Origin: Styela clava
Taxonomy: Eukaryota > Chordata > Ascidiacea > Stolidobranchia > Styelidae
Assembly (NCBI RefSeq): GCF_964204865.1
Contig: NC_135255.1
Coordinates: 23,589,135 to 23,653,134 of the forward strand
DNA length: 64,000 bases
Reading direction: 5' to 3'
The first letter of the stretch is position 1; the number at the start of each line of letters is the position of its first letter. Under the pieces are notes generated by a model, which saw only the letters and a list, made by a program, of their open reading frames with translations, was not told the origin of the DNA and searched no databases. Below are positions 11,582 through 23,845 of the stretch, piece by piece. Made by a program: the position numbers and the translations under genes.

Positions 11582-12024
11582 TATTATAGATAGTGACCCA
11601 TTTAGTTTACGTTCACCTGGCCTAAACAGAAAAAAATGAAAGCCCCAAACTGTGATATAACAAACTTATTAAAGTTATTGAAAATCAAAAAAATTGATTC
11701 TACAATTACTGTGAATTATTAATAATATTTTCATGAAAAAAATGAGCAATTGAAGTCATGCAATGCAGTAAGGATGAAATAGATTGAAATTGATTTGAAT
11801 TCTGATAATTGTTGAAAACAATGTGTACTTTACTTTAACAACATCACAAATTACAAAGTGGCCAGCCTTGTCAAAAATATTGCAAAATACACAATAATAA
11901 CAGGCAGTTTATTTCTAGCAATTTTTACATGTTAATATCTAATTGTAGCGGTAACTCCTGTTCAGGAATAAAGAATGGGCGACCTCTTAAATAAAAAAAG
12001 TTCTCTGATTTAGAACAAAATATA

Positions 12025-12231
12025 CAGGGTGTCTGTAAATTCTCTTCACAATTTCAATTTTGTTATGGAGTCAGTTCCCAATATATCTCAACCAGGTTTG
12101 TTGTTTTTAATCAGTAATTGTTTTTAAATATTTTTACTTCATTTAATACATCTGTGAGGGCCAAAACAATGTATGGTATCGATAAATTCCCTTTGCAATT
12201 TTGAAAAATTTGAAGACTTTATGGACACCCT
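12025..12231. mobile_element. Short inverted-terminus element (CAGGGTGTC ends), copy 1
   Basis: It runs from CAGGGTGTCTGTAAATTC to GACTTTATGGACACCCT, flanked by TATA-like sequence. It shares an interior (CAATTTTGTTATGGAGTCAG and CTGTGAGGGCCAAAACAAT) with copies at 54786-54975, 56588-56712 and 62209-62422. The class is uncertain. Confidence 0.75.
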
Positions 12232-13071
12232 ATTATAACAGGTGCGGAGTGAAGTTTTTGAACTCATTGGAAAAAATTATTGTGACTGGGGCTGCCCATA
12301 GCAATGGCTGCTTAATATAAACTATTGCTCGGAAGCGAAAGAAACAAATAAGCTTTGTGTGGAAAAGTAAGAGGGTATAATTTTCGGTATTCAAAGTGTC
12401 ATAAATCTGAATTAAATTGGACTAATAAAGAGTCATTTATTTGAACTTATTGGGAGATTAGTCATCTGACATAAAATTAGGCCTGGAAAACAAAAATAAT
12501 ACCGAATTCATTGAAACCACTAGGATTTAAGTGAGGAACAAGCGATGAAAAGTAATTATTTGAAATTAACACAAACCAGTCATTTGACATGGAAACGAAA
12601 ATATTTTTGAAAACAAACAGATTTCCATAATGCTTAAACTGACAAACAGAAGAATTTCACGTTCCAGTTTTTTGGCCTGCTTATTTTTAGAAATTCTTGG
12701 AACCAAGAATTTTGACTGAGAAATAGATTTTTCTCTAAATTTCTTAGAAATGTCCGTTATGCCAGAAATGTACCTGCTTTCAAATATCATCTAGCCATCT
12801 GACAATAATTTAACTGAATAACACCACATTTCGGAGATTCATGTAATCTGGGTATTTTGTCTGAATAACAGATTTTTCAAAATTTCCAACGGAATGAGAA
12901 AATTGATTAAGAACTCACACAAATGTATTTATGGAAAACATCGAAGTAAATTTTCAAATTTCAAATCAAAATTTGACTGAATAGCAGCAATTTTTCCCAA
13001 ATTCTTCTATTTTTAATCATTTTCAGAGATTTTTTCTAAATTTTCTGAAAATTCGACATTCGATTAAAAAT

Positions 13072-14223
13072 TCACACAAATCGATTCACAAAAAACCTCA
13101 AACCCTCAACGCTGTCATCCCGACAAAGTTTTCCCAACTTTTCCGCTAAAATCAGTCGTTCTTTCGCTAGAAAAACAGAAATTTCAATCAAATTTGCCAA
13201 TTGTTGTGCAGTCAACGACTCACTATCTGTAACTAACGCTACGGTTTGCGTCACAGATTTCTCCTCGCTGTGAGTTTCAAGTTGTATCACAGAAACTCCG
13301 CTATCGTACGTTTTCATTCGAACCGGTAGTTTCATACTCTCGAACATCTTACAAGCATTGATCATATCATCCGGAGAAAGCATTTCCAGTCCGCGTGCTC
13401 GATTAATCATACAATATGCGTCCGATAGTAAAATGATCCCATCTCGTTTTCTCAGCTCTGGTACGAGAGAATCGCTCAACTCTCGTGCAAGTTGCATGTG
13501 ATAATGCGTCCCCGTTCCGTGTGTTTCCTTGGTAACAGGATTTGGGATTCCGAGACTCAATAAATATGATTTAAATTTGATCGTTTCGTCCTCAGAAATG
13601 TCTCCTTGTTTGTCTTTTATTTTTGATGAAATCGCTTGTGAAAGTTGGACCATTTCTTTCGCTTTGTCCATTAGCTTCGTTAAATCTTGAAACGCGACAG
13701 AAATATTTTTCTCGGCTTCTTTATGTCTTTGCTCTATTTTTCTTTCGATTCCGACAATTCCACCTCCTTTTATTCGACCCCCTTGATTTTGTGGTCTAGC
13801 TCCCCCTTGTGTTGAAGTTTGTTGCGGTCGTTTTTCCCATTCTCTATTTTTTAATGCGTTCATCATTGCGGAATAAAATTCTGAATCACCATGGTTTTTA
13901 AAGCCGATTCTTATGAAATTATTCCGACTATGGGCAACAGGACCTGGTGGTTTGTTCGCATCAGGTCTGGAAAGATGAAGTACAAGTTTAGGGGCTTTCC
14001 CTATCCCCCCAGATGTTTTTTCAACTTGGACAATCAGCGATAAACTCAGCATTAAATTGCAGTTTTGGTTTCGCGAATCTGTCCATATTATTTTTGTCGG
14101 TGTCAGTTGTAGAATCCCATCCTCGAAGGAAGTACCGTCATCTCCGTCGTAAAGTTTTATTCCGTTTTGACGTGTCAGTATCTGACCGGAGTCATGGCTA
14201 CTATCCCAGCTCCAGCGATCCAT
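13072..14223 (-). CDS. VPS36: Vacuolar protein sorting-associated protein 36 (ESCRT-II subunit)
   Basis: A single uninterrupted exon encodes 383 residues; human VPS36 has 386. ESCRT-II (VPS22/SNF8, VPS25, VPS36) sorts ubiquitinated cargo into multivesicular endosomes. Residues 1 to about 130 match the GLUE domain (split PH fold, binding phosphoinositide and ubiquitin): MDRWSW start, GIKLYDGDDG, KIIWTDSRNQN, GIGKAPKLVLHL. After a Gly/Gln-rich linker, GGGIVGIERK opens the EAP30 winged-helix region with family-typical KAKEMVQLSQ, DKQGDISEDETIKFKSYLLS, MQLARELSD, NRARGLEMLSPDD and LCRDDSVEGLRF. The frame extends 13 codons upstream, but MDRWSW is the conserved start. The lack of introns may be ancestral loss or retroposition; I see no poly(A) scar. 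A SINE lies about 55 bp upstream. Confidence 0.97.
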   Translation of the reverse strand: MDRWSWDSSHDSGQILTRQNGIKLYDGDDGTSFEDGILQLTPTKIIWTDSRNQNCNLMLSLSLIVQVEKTSGGIGKAPKLVLHLSRPDANKPPGPVAHSRNNFIRIGFKNHGDSEFYSAMMNALKNREWEKRPQQTSTQGGARPQNQGGRIKGGGIVGIERKIEQRHKEAEKNISVAFQDLTKLMDKAKEMVQLSQAISSKIKDKQGDISEDETIKFKSYLLSLGIPNPVTKETHGTGTHYHMQLARELSDSLVPELRKRDGIILLSDAYCMINRARGLEMLSPDDMINACKMFESMKLPVRMKTYDSGVSVIQLETHSEEKSVTQTVALVTDSESLTAQQLANLIEISVFLAKERLILAEKLGKLCRDDSVEGLRFFVNRFV

Positions 14224-14277
14224 TTTATTAACAAAATCTATATAAAATATAAATTTGAACAATTGCAGAATTGATTG

Positions 14278-14590
14278 GATTTACATATTTATCCCGGGGA
14301 GAGGAAAGCCGATAAGACGGCTTAATTATGGTGAACCACGGCCTCTCGTCCGGTTACCAGTCCAGGTCGGGTATGGGATTAGTTAAGGTAGCCAGTTATT
14401 TGTTTTCAGAAGCATGGACTTGATGGTGGAGGAAGCCGTAACCGACCAGCGGTTACGTGAACCACCCTACGGCGGCGAGGAGTCTAGCAATCCTCTCGCA
14501 CATAATCATCCCCACATGGGATTCGAACGCACGAAGGGTAATCAGAGATGCAGTGGCGTTCGCATTCCTGACGCTTGGCTTAGCACAATG
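14278..14590 (-). mobile_element. tRNA-derived SINE
   Basis: Inverted copy of the 10680-11015 SINE: the tail (TTTACATATTTATCCCGGGG) is at the left and tRNA-like sequence (CATGGGATTCGAACGCACG, degenerate B-box) at the right. It lies directly 5' of VPS36. Confidence 0.85.
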
Positions 14591-15366
14591 CTGCAATGCG
14601 CCATACGGCCAAGATAATATCATAGTTTTTTCCATGCTCAAAGTACCAGAAAGTCCTAGAGTACCGGTACCGTACTTGGATAGACAAAAGTTTACTTAAA
14701 GCACAGAAGCAAAGTCTCAACTCTCAAGCCTTCAGCTAAAGGTAGAAAAAGCACCGTACCGGTACCTGTACCAAGAGTTGCAAGCCACCACGAATGCAGT
14801 ACCGGTACCGATAATGCACAAACAACTGTATACTTATATAGAAAGGTTATATAATAGAACTGTACACTTATACCGGTATACGGTACCCCTACAGGTTTAT
14901 CAAGCCGTCTTATCACTCTATTTTTCCTCACGAAATAAATAAGCACAAAAGTTTTGCAAAGGTGGGAACACAGGATTCTAGGGTCAGAGGTCAGGGTAAT
15001 ACAGTAAGTGAATTTCAACATGGATCGGGATTTCGGGGCTAAATTATTTATTTGTTTTAATTCACGGGCAAAAAAAAAAAAACACAGAAAAATATGGAAA
15101 GGTAAAAACGTATTAAACCAATGAGCCAATATATACATGCCCATTGATCAAAACGCATCAGACGTTTGTAGTCGGTCCTGCACACCGACCAGCACAAAAC
15201 AATAATCAATCACTGCTGGAATATTTTCGTTATTGTATTATGTTTATAGAGGACTTGCACGGGTCACGTGACTTTGTTACTGGACGGCAATAAAACAAAA
15301 ACGTCCATTTGGCTCCTGTCAGTTGCAAGTCGGATTATACGTTTCCGTTTTGTTTGGCTGTTGGAA

Positions 15367-15570
15367 ATGGTTATTTCGTATTGTTCCGTTGGCTGTACGT
15401 ATAGTATAGACAACGAAATGGATCTTCAGTTATATTCCACTGATTTCAAAAGATCCGGAACGTCGCGCAATGTGGCTATCATCTATTGCCTATTGGCAGA
15501 ACTGCTTGGTGTCAAGTCCAGAAGCCATCTTACTTGTGTTTCACTGTTTGCGGACAGCACTTCGTTGATG
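15367..15570 (+). pseudogene. THAP zinc-finger exon remnant, left arm
   Basis: The frame opens MVISYCSVGCT, matching the THAP start (C-x-x-x-C). A frame change is then needed to read DPERRAMWLSSI, the usual R-x-x-W segment, and the last Cys-x-x-His is degenerate (TCVSLF). A GTGAGT donor follows at 15571, as if this had been a first coding exon. THAP domains occur in P-element-type transposases and in host factors. It is broken as it stands. Confidence 0.6.
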
Positions 15571-16459
15571 GTGAGTGATAATGTGGTGATAGTGTGCCGT
15601 TATCAATTTCTTTAAATATTCACAAGCTCCCTCATTTCAATGGAAAGCAGATGACAAACTACTGTTATTATTAGGCCTAGGCGTGGGCCTACTTGCAGTT
15701 GCAGACTTGACTTGTGTAAGACAGTAAGGAATTAATAAGGTAATCTATTACTAAGTGTGAAAGGTCGAATAGATAACTAAAGTTTAACACCAGTGGTCAT
15801 GCAAAAAATAACCAGAATTCAATTGAATTCGCCATCTAGGAATACGCTCGCCACCGCATCTCTGATCACCCTGGTAGTTTCACAGGTTTCAATCTCATGC
15901 GGGGATAGTTATGTGCTAGAGGATTGCAGCTCTACTCCCACCGAGGGTGGTTCACATGACCGCTGATCGGTTACGACCATTCTATGTCGGGATTAGTTAG
16001 CCAGTTATTTGTTTTTGAAGCATGGACTTGATGGTGGGGGATGTCGTAATCGACCAGCGGTCGTGTGAACCACCCTCAGTGGGAGGAGAGCTGCAATCCC
16101 CTCGCACATAACTATCCCCGCATAGGATTGGAACCTGTGAAACTCCCGTGGGGATCAGAGATGCGGTGGCGAGCGTATTCTTAGATGGAGAATTCAATTG
16201 AATTCTGGTTATTTTTTTGCATTAGCACTGGCGTTAAACTTTAGTTATCTATTCAACTTTTCACACTTACTAATAGATTACCTGCTAACTAGGGAAACAA
16301 TACCTTATGGCAATTATTGAGCAATACCTTACACGAGTCAAGTCTGCAAGTAGGCCTACGCCTAGGCCTACCAATAACAGTAGTTTGTCATCTGCTTTCC
16401 ATTGAAATGAAAGAGCTTATGAATATTTAAAAAATTGATAACGGCACATTATGACTCAC

Positions 16460-16656
16460 CATCAACGAAGTGCTGCCCACAAACAGTGAAACACAAGTGA
16501 GATGGCTTCTGGACTTGACACCAAGCAGTCCTGCCAATAGATGATATCCACATTGCGCGACGTTCCGGATCTTTTGAAAACAGTGGAATATAACTGAAGA
16601 TCCATTTCGTTGTCTATACTATACGTACAGCCAGCGGAACAATACGAAATAACCAT
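16460..16656 (-). pseudogene. THAP zinc-finger exon remnant, right arm
   Basis: Inverted counterpart of 15367-15570, opening MVISYCSAGCTYSIDNEMD with an 8-base difference downstream that changes the frame relative to the left arm. It ends at an equivalent donor-like GTGAGT (complement of ACTCAC at 16454-16459). Confidence 0.6.
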
Positions 16657-18779
16657 TTTCAACAGCCAAACAAAACAGAAACGTATAATCCGACGTGCAA
16701 CTGACAGAAGCCAAATGGACGTTTTTGTTTTATTGCCGTCCAGTAACAAAGTCACGTGACCCGTGCAAGTCCTCTATAATGGACCTTTTCCCGACCTCTG
16801 ATCCCCAAAAAATTCTACCTATACTTTACCATTGCAAAATTGTCGGGGCTTATTTTAAGAGTGCTTTTGCGAGTTGGCTGGCGCCTGTAAAATGGTGTAT
16901 GTGTTTCAAACCATCATTATGATTCATCGCATACAACAATCTGTTTTTTAAAAGTACCGGTAAGGTTGTCACACCTATTCCTACACTAATTTTTTTGCTG
17001 CAATTAAATTAGACCTCTTAAGAAGACAGAGTGCTCATTGAATTATCTGATTTATATTTAAGTTTCCGTAACACAACTGAAAACTAACCAATACAGTTCA
17101 CAAACGCGAAAACGAGGTAATGTTTACGACCACGCCTGAAAATCTGTCTGAGTGAGAAAAGTGTCTGAGCGGATGCGAAAAGGGAGCATTGTTACGTCAC
17201 TTTTCGCATCTTGCTGATTGGCCAATATTACGGAGTAAACAAGAAAGTCGATGCTCGGGGAAAGGTCCATAGTGTTGACTTTGTTTTTGTGGCAATAAAT
17301 CCCTCTCTCTCTGATATTGTACGCTGCCTGACTTCCTGCATCTGGACTTCCACAGCGATTTGCCTGGTCCCTGGTCCGAGACGGTTTGTTTGAAATTTCC
17401 TTTGCCTCAGTCTCTCAAATGAGGCTGCAAGTCCTGCAACAGAGTTAAAAATGATCGATCCTCGTGAGGAAGACTATATCCCAATTTCAAACGAGCTGCT
17501 CTTAGGATATTGTCAATATTTGGGATAACATACGTCTGAGAATCTGTGTTTTCTACCCTGACTTCTTAATGACACACATGTGACAGTACTGCTTCGGTCA
17601 GCTACAACGACATACAAGCCAAATTTACAGAGAATTGTTCGAACCAAAAAATGCCGGAAGTCCCGCATCCATAACAATAAATGGCTTGTAAATTTCTGTC
17701 ATAATCATGTTGGTTAGTGATATTTACAATAAACTAGCAATAAAACAGAGCTGAATAAAGGTATATCTGATGTCCATGTGTGTTCTTGTTTATAATGTGG
17801 CTCTTCGCGGGAATAGGGTACGAAATACGGCTCTTGGTCCCTGACCGTTTGGCCACTCCTGCCTTTTCCCTTAATCATTTCGCCTCTGACCGCGGAGCTC
17901 ACCGCCTTTTTTCTCGAAACTGCATCACAGACTCTCATACATATCCACGTTGTATGATGATCGGCCGCAGTTTCGTCTTAGCTTGTTACCTGCCAGTCTC
18001 TTTACTGCCCTTCCTTCGACTGCCTACATTAACAGATTCTTATCAGCTTTTTACCTGCTTAATTACTATAAACTATGCGCTAGTTTGAAGCACATACAAT
18101 ACCTTTTTTCGTATTGATGACTGTTTGTATTTTGGTTGACAAAATAATAAATATCTCGATTATTTCATTTCGGTATTCTCTCTCCCGGGATAAATACGTA
18201 AATCCTACCCTATTTAAAGTGAATATAACCTTTATATTCTCTTTGATTCTATTCTACCTACAAACAATCTATCAAACAACAATCAAATACGAAGATTCAG
18301 ATACTTTGTTGACTTATCCCTTATAAGTATAGTAGTGTACCGTATACAACCCATGTCCCCCACCTTTTGTGTGGCTCGATTTTTCTATAACTGGTCATTC
18401 GGTCCAGGATCTCTATTTTACCTAAACGATCGTGACTTTTTTCACCTCTTAATGCCATTGGCATTGTCACCATTTTTCTTTATTGTCCTCACAGAGCACG
18501 ACCATTATCACTGAGTTTGCATCATTGCCCAAAGTACATGTGGAATGAACTTTTCCCATCAAAACTGTTTTTCCTGTCTGAATTGTACTTATATATTTAT
18601 TTATTTATATATTGCCGTATCAGTACCGGTACTTAATCCAACCCGGCTTCCCCTGTTATGGTTGCTGGGAATTCCCCTTCAGTTGCTAAGTTTCTGCAGC
18701 GTCCTGCCAATTTCATATTGTGATTGCGATCACCCGAGCATGACGCTGCGAGACTGACATAATGATTTATCGTGAACGC

Positions 18780-19265
18780 GTTTTTTTCTGACTTTTACTC
18801 GACACGATGGATATTTGTTCACATTTAAACATTTCTCTCTCGATTCCATTCACATTTCTTTTTAAACCTTCCTCTTTTGACTTGCTCTCTCGATTCGATT
18901 TACGTTTTTTAAATTTCCCCTGAGCTAACTTAATTCTAGATTAATCATTTCTTCCCCGACTCTGTTGATTCCATTCATACTTTTTATTTAAACTTTTCTC
19001 ATTTGGCTTACTCTCTCGATTCGATTTACGTTTTCCAAATTTTTGCCCTGATCATATATAACTCAACCTTAATCATTTGACGTTTTTTTGACGTCATTCA
19101 GCTTTAATGGTGTCGCTGACACGATGACTTGATAGTCTTTCGCGGCTCCTCGTTAATTGCAGTCGAAACATTATGTGTCTGTTGTTTTCTTTTGCCTTGA
19201 TTTACTATGCTTGTGTTGTTCATAATGTTTCTTGCACGACGAAAATAAATTATCTGAATCTGAAT
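18780..19265 (+). repeat. Two-copy 125-bp repeat and possible retroelement 3' tail
   Basis: CTCTCGATTCGATTTACGTTTT occurs in two direct copies about 125 bp apart (18885 and 19012 regions). The block ends AATAAATTATCTGAATCTGAATC, which resembles the (TGAATC)n-type 3' end of non-LTR retroelements. No reverse transcriptase is present. Confidence 0.45.
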
Positions 19266-19648
19266 CACCGTACTTTTAAAAACTAACAATAATGCAACGT
19301 TGTTTTAAAAAAAAGCATCTCTTTTTTAGCCTGTTGTCGCGGTATTAATAGGAAATGCTGGTTCTTGTTCACGCACAAAAGTAAAGAATAGGATTTTCAG
19401 TACCGCTAAGAAATAAATAGAAAGTTTTGACTTCAACTGTCAAGTGGAAAACATAAAAAAAGCAAAAGCCCGTAAGGACAGACTATTGTCTTCGAACACA
19501 GGCAGGCTCCTAATACAGTAATAAGTTTTTGCTTGTTTTTATCAATTCTTTTATCGCCTTTTATGCCTATTATGGTTTCAAAATATACTTATACTTACGC
19601 TTATACTAATCATAATGTAACGCACGCCAAACGACAGCAAAACTAATA

Positions 19649-22590
19649 GGCCGCGAGCCGAGGCCCTGAAAACCGCCTAGAAAGTGAGTTTCGTAGCGCA
19701 CATCAGGTAACTACCTGAAAATGATTTTAAAATGTTCCTTAAAAATTTAGTAACAAATATTGCCTTGTTCCCACTTCCAAAAGTTGCACGTTTTACGGAA
19801 AAGATGCTTTTACTACAAGAAATATGTGTCACGATCTGTCCTATATTCTCTACATTTTCGGCACTGAACAATGACTTCTGCATGACGTAACAATTGAATT
19901 AAACCAGCTGTTAGCGAGCGGATGAATATTAGTTATTTCTGCTCGACCTTGCGCTGAGTTGGGCAGGCTTTCCATAGCCCTGTTTAGTTATTATCAGTTA
20001 AGTTATGCTAAGACGTTGTTGAAAAATGTATAAGTAAATTATTAAACACTTGTAGATCCTTACCACGGATATGGGCCGTGAGACGAAACCATGAAAACGC
20101 CCAGAAAATGAGTTTCGTAGCGCACATCTGGTAACTAAATAAATTCTTCAGTTTTGTGTGAAAACGAACATAATGAACGCATTACAGCTTGTTCCACAAT
20201 CCTGGTGCGAAATTGAATATAAGAGGTTCCCGGAAATTCAATAACCATAAGTTTACAACGCATACATAAGAACTATACAATTCGAGAGCCCTACAGCACA
20301 CTAACACAAATGTATTCCTGTAATGTTTTGCCTGACCAAAATCGGACTTCCTCAGTCAATCATAATTTATTAGGTAGATTACGAAAAATATGGCATACAT
20401 GTAACCAACAACAAAAAATACTTTAATTGTGTGACAGGAGTCGGGAGTGACCTCGAAAGCAGCGACACCAACAACGCTGATTCACATTTGAGAATAAATT
20501 TTATGTAATAACCACAAGCAGTTTACAACAAGAACAGCATAAAAAGCTACATCCATTTTATAGAAGCTATCAAGTATCAAACGTATTTATTTTTAAGCAA
20601 TGAAGTCACAAATTAACATCGTGAGCACGAAAACACAAATAAATCAGTTATTTCTCACTTAGAAATTTACCGCAAAAGTCAAGAAAATTAAATGAATGTA
20701 CAATATGTACATAACATAGTGAACAGAAATATTACAATTTACAATTAATCTTTTTTTAGTTTATGTGGTTATGTATTTGAACAAAGGCAATAATATTTCT
20801 AGAAACAGGACTACGACACTAACAAATGTCCGAAAAAAACAACAAATGTATGATACTTATTAAATCAACTGTAATATCTAATTCACTTTCTTCTGAATTG
20901 TTTTCGAAATCCACAATCTCAGAAATCGACGTTTCCTCTATAGGTGTACTGTGATTTCTGCAGTCAATACAAAAACAAAAATCTGTGCAATTTAAGTTGA
21001 TTTTGGCACACTTTCATAAATTATTTTGACTATTTTTCTTTGCAGTTTGCCAACTCAAGAACTGATTTGAGGGCCACATGCTTCTTCAGTGAATCATTGT
21101 TGGGTGGAGAGTATAATCCTTATGTTTGACAGTGTTAAATAGACGTGCCCTGGTATCATTTACATTCTTCATATCCTCTTTAAATTCCTCAGCTTTATTT
21201 ATTAATACCTCGTTAACCTCAAAAGATCTTCATAGTCGAGGGAAAAAAATGAATTGAAAATCTCAATGAAGTCTCCAACTTGAATTTGATGGGCAGTTCC
21301 AATTGCAGAAAAGTGCTTAAGTATTTCAATATAAATAGCCCATCTAAGCCGTTTGCAACTAATATGATTCTCATATACCTTTAAGCTTCAAGACTTCTTG
21401 TTTAATCCATTTTATAGCACTGATAGCAACAGGGATCAGAGCCTGCGTTAGGTCGGATTGGTGGAACATTGCCGTTTTCTTTTGTAGTACAGTATCTAAA
21501 ATAAGGAAGAAAATAATATTTGGAGCAGCATGATTTTAAAAATACCCCTAAATACTAACTAATACCTTGAATACATAATGCATTTTATCTGATGTACTAA
21601 ATGAGCGTATATATGCTCATTGCATGTTCTACAGTCCAGCAGTGTTTGCATACCATTACTAGACTATATCTACACTAAATTTTGATATATCACAGTCTGA
21701 AATGTCCTATGACAGTATGAGTATGGACTATAGACTATATTTTGAAACATCAACTGTTTGTCTACAACTTCATTTCTCACCTCTCAATCATTTCCAATGC
21801 TACCTTTCTTTCCACTCCGGCATAACTTATCATTGCTTCCCAGGTTCTTGTCGACTCTATGAATTTAGATTTAGACCAACCGACATTAGTAAAATTGATT
21901 GATTTCTTCTCTTTCACACAACCGTGCATTACAGAAACAGCCATTCATTTCTATTTCCAAATATGCTGTGGCCTATATAGTAGTATAAGTCTGCTGAATA
22001 GTCAAGAAGAGTCATTAAATTAATCATAAACATTTCATGCAAGCCAGAAAATATCGTTGTTTGTGACATATTATTCTAGGTCTAGCCTTCCTTGGAGTTA
22101 CCGCACCGTACCTATTTAACAACGTCTTATGAGCTAGTGCTCAACTAAAATTGCTATTTATGGCAAGGATATACAAGTGTTTAATATCTTACCTATACTT
22201 TTCAACACCTCCTTAGAATAACTGGACTAATATTACCGGTAACTGAAAAAAACTATGGAAAGACTACTCAACGCAAAAGCGAGCAGTTGAGTACATCTGA
22301 TATTCATCCGACCACTGGGGATCCACCTACAGCTGACTAACTTGACTGTTACGTCGTGCAGAAGTCTGCGTTCATTGGCCCATGATACCGGAAAAGCAGA
22401 GAAAATAGGACAGATGGTAACACATATTTAGTGTAGTAAAAGCGTCTTTTCTGTAAAACGTGCAACTTTTGGAAGTGGGAACAAGGCAATATTTGTTACT
22501 AAATTTCTAAGGAACATTTTAAAATCATTTTCAGGTAGTTACCTGATGTGCGCTACGAAACTGAAAGATAAATGGCCTCGGCTCGCGGCC
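19649..22590. mobile_element. 2.9-kb DNA transposon with TIRs of about 200 bp
   Basis: The left terminus begins GGCCGCGAGCCGAGGCC and the right ends GGCCTCGGCTCGCGGCC, with TA on each outer side. Similarity of the inverted arms extends over 200 bp (19649-19860 against 22385-22590). A second, diverged left-end copy lies inside (20070-20145). The interior (20150-22380) has short broken frames only; one minus-strand stretch near 21350-21480 (SDLTQALIPVAISAIKWIK) may be a transposase relic, but I cannot place it. Confidence 0.8.
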
Positions 22591-23589
22591 TATAAAGGCA
22601 GAATGCTCTTTCAGACTACAGTAGTCACGTGCCGTCATGACTTAAAACCGTACCTTGGAGGCGCAGCGGTAGTTTGTACCGTAACGCACTATCGGCAGCA
22701 GTCGTGAATTTTATTTCACAAAATCGGCATAAGGCGGTACCGGTACCGATTTATAGGTGCCAGGAAAGCAAGCAAATAGCAGAAAAAAACAAATTCCAAT
22801 TTCATGCTTTTTTACATTAAAAATAGAAGGGCAGGCCAAAACCGACGTTCAGACGTCAGGACGTTACGCAATTCAGCAATTCTTAATAGCTTTATCTGAA
22901 TTCGAATTATCTGAATTCTTTTGATATGTAGTTGGAAAATTACGGTACCGTGGTACCTGGTCATCTATTCAAATCAATTCTGTCTGGCTGTGGAGGGGAT
23001 ATATATAACTCTCAGGGTCGAGATATATTTAGGTCTTTCTGTCTATCCAAGTTAATCGTAACTCCTTGAACACTAAACAAAATCATAAGGTGAAAGACTG
23101 TCTGATGCAGAATGAAATTCTTGCCTGGCAGCCTGGTGCCTCAATGTCCCACGCCCTAATAGGGTATACCGGTAGTTCTCCGTGCGTGACTGACTGACTT
23201 TTACTAAAAAAACTCTGGTGAATAGCCTATTTAGGCAAATATTTTCACATCACTTTTGTTTGGCGTTTTTAGCACTCACAGTGGGTACCTACTTCTTATT
23301 AGGACTCCAACTATGAACTCAAAGAAAATTTAATTTTTATCACAAAAATTTTAGCGTATGCAAGCTTCCCTCAATAGCCTTTGAAGAATGTGTAGTAAAC
23401 ATTTTTCTAAATTTCTGTCAAAAATTTGACTCCGACTCTAACTACGAAATCTAAGAAAACCAAATTTTGATAACCAAAACTCTGGCTCTGGTTCGCCATA
23501 TGGTTAAGCTGTCTTATCGACTTTTAAGAAAGACAATTGTTTATTTCACCCGCTCGCACTGACAGTGCGGTGAGAGTAGAGCGATCGGC

Positions 23590-23697
23590 AACTTTCAGGA
23601 GTGATGCGTCGAACCACATTACAGAGTGTGGTTGGATACAGTCGGCGGGCCAGTCAAAATCTCGTCGCGGCCTGCAGGCCGTATGTTGCCCACCCCT
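23590..23697 (-). mobile_element. hAT-like terminal fragment upstream of LAMTOR1
   Basis: Read on the minus strand it begins CAGGGGTGGGCAACATACGG and continues with GGCCTGCAGGCC, similar to the element end at 60994-61070. Only one end is visible. Confidence 0.55.
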
Positions 23698-23845
23698 GGT
23701 TTAGTACCACAAGTACTAATAAAAGTGTTAAGAAAGTGGGATCGAGATTGCATACCAAAGTGGCAACCCTATTTTTTTATTCCAGTATTCCACTGTTATC
23801 CACATAGTATAAATAATATTAATGCATCCTATCTACTGATCTATT

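Larger units (their letters stand above)
8474..13071. other. Intergenic between two convergent genes
   Basis: No gene is supported. The interval holds a 5'-truncated SINE (8770-8925), a GAAGTATG-family element with a nested insert (9760-10161), an inverted-terminus element carrying a SINE (10470-11581), a CAGGGTGTC element (12025-12231), and AT-rich sequence that becomes the 3' flank of VPS36. Confidence 0.6.
15244..16779. mobile_element. 1.5-kb foldback element with THAP-exon arms and an inverted SINE centre
   Basis: The two arms are inverted copies over about 700 bp each, from TTATAGAGGACTTGCACGGG at the left to the inverse CCCGTGCAAGTCCTCTATAA at the right. Each arm includes a decayed THAP-like exon and, toward the centre, part of a SINE (15836-15998 plus, 15996-16190 minus). 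The arms differ by scattered substitutions and small indels, for example an 8-base difference in the THAP region, so this is an old inverted duplication rather than a simple assembly error. No transposase catalytic region is seen. Confidence 0.8.
14224..23845. other. Intergenic between divergent VPS36 and LAMTOR1
   Basis: No host gene is supported in this 9.6 kb. It holds a SINE (14278-14590), a stretch enriched in GGTACCGG motifs (14660-14890), the THAP foldback element (15244-16779), a possible retroelement 3' tail (18780-19265), the long-TIR element (19649-22590) and a hAT-like end just upstream of LAMTOR1 (23590-23697). The stretch 16780-18780 shows only short frames and a SINE tail fragment (18174-18213). 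Confidence 0.55.

Noticed and set aside
14224-14262. Upstream Met giving a 396-residue VPS36
   Set aside because: The extra 13 residues (MFKFIFYIDFVNK) are not part of the family, and the internal MDRWSW matches the conserved start.
15268-15615. A 115-codon protein-coding gene
   Set aside because: The frame lies wholly within the foldback element arm and mixes sequence outside the THAP region. The mirrored copy differs by an indel, so it is a decayed transposon exon.
15244-16779. Palindrome as a pure assembly artefact
   Set aside because: The arms differ by several substitutions and an 8-base indel, which an artificial inverted join of one sequence would not give. Long reads would still be useful.
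17211-18326. Several plus-strand frames of 60-102 codons
   Set aside because: They have no shared phase, no splice-consistent joins and no recognisable motifs, and one runs into a SINE tail. I treat them as chance frames.
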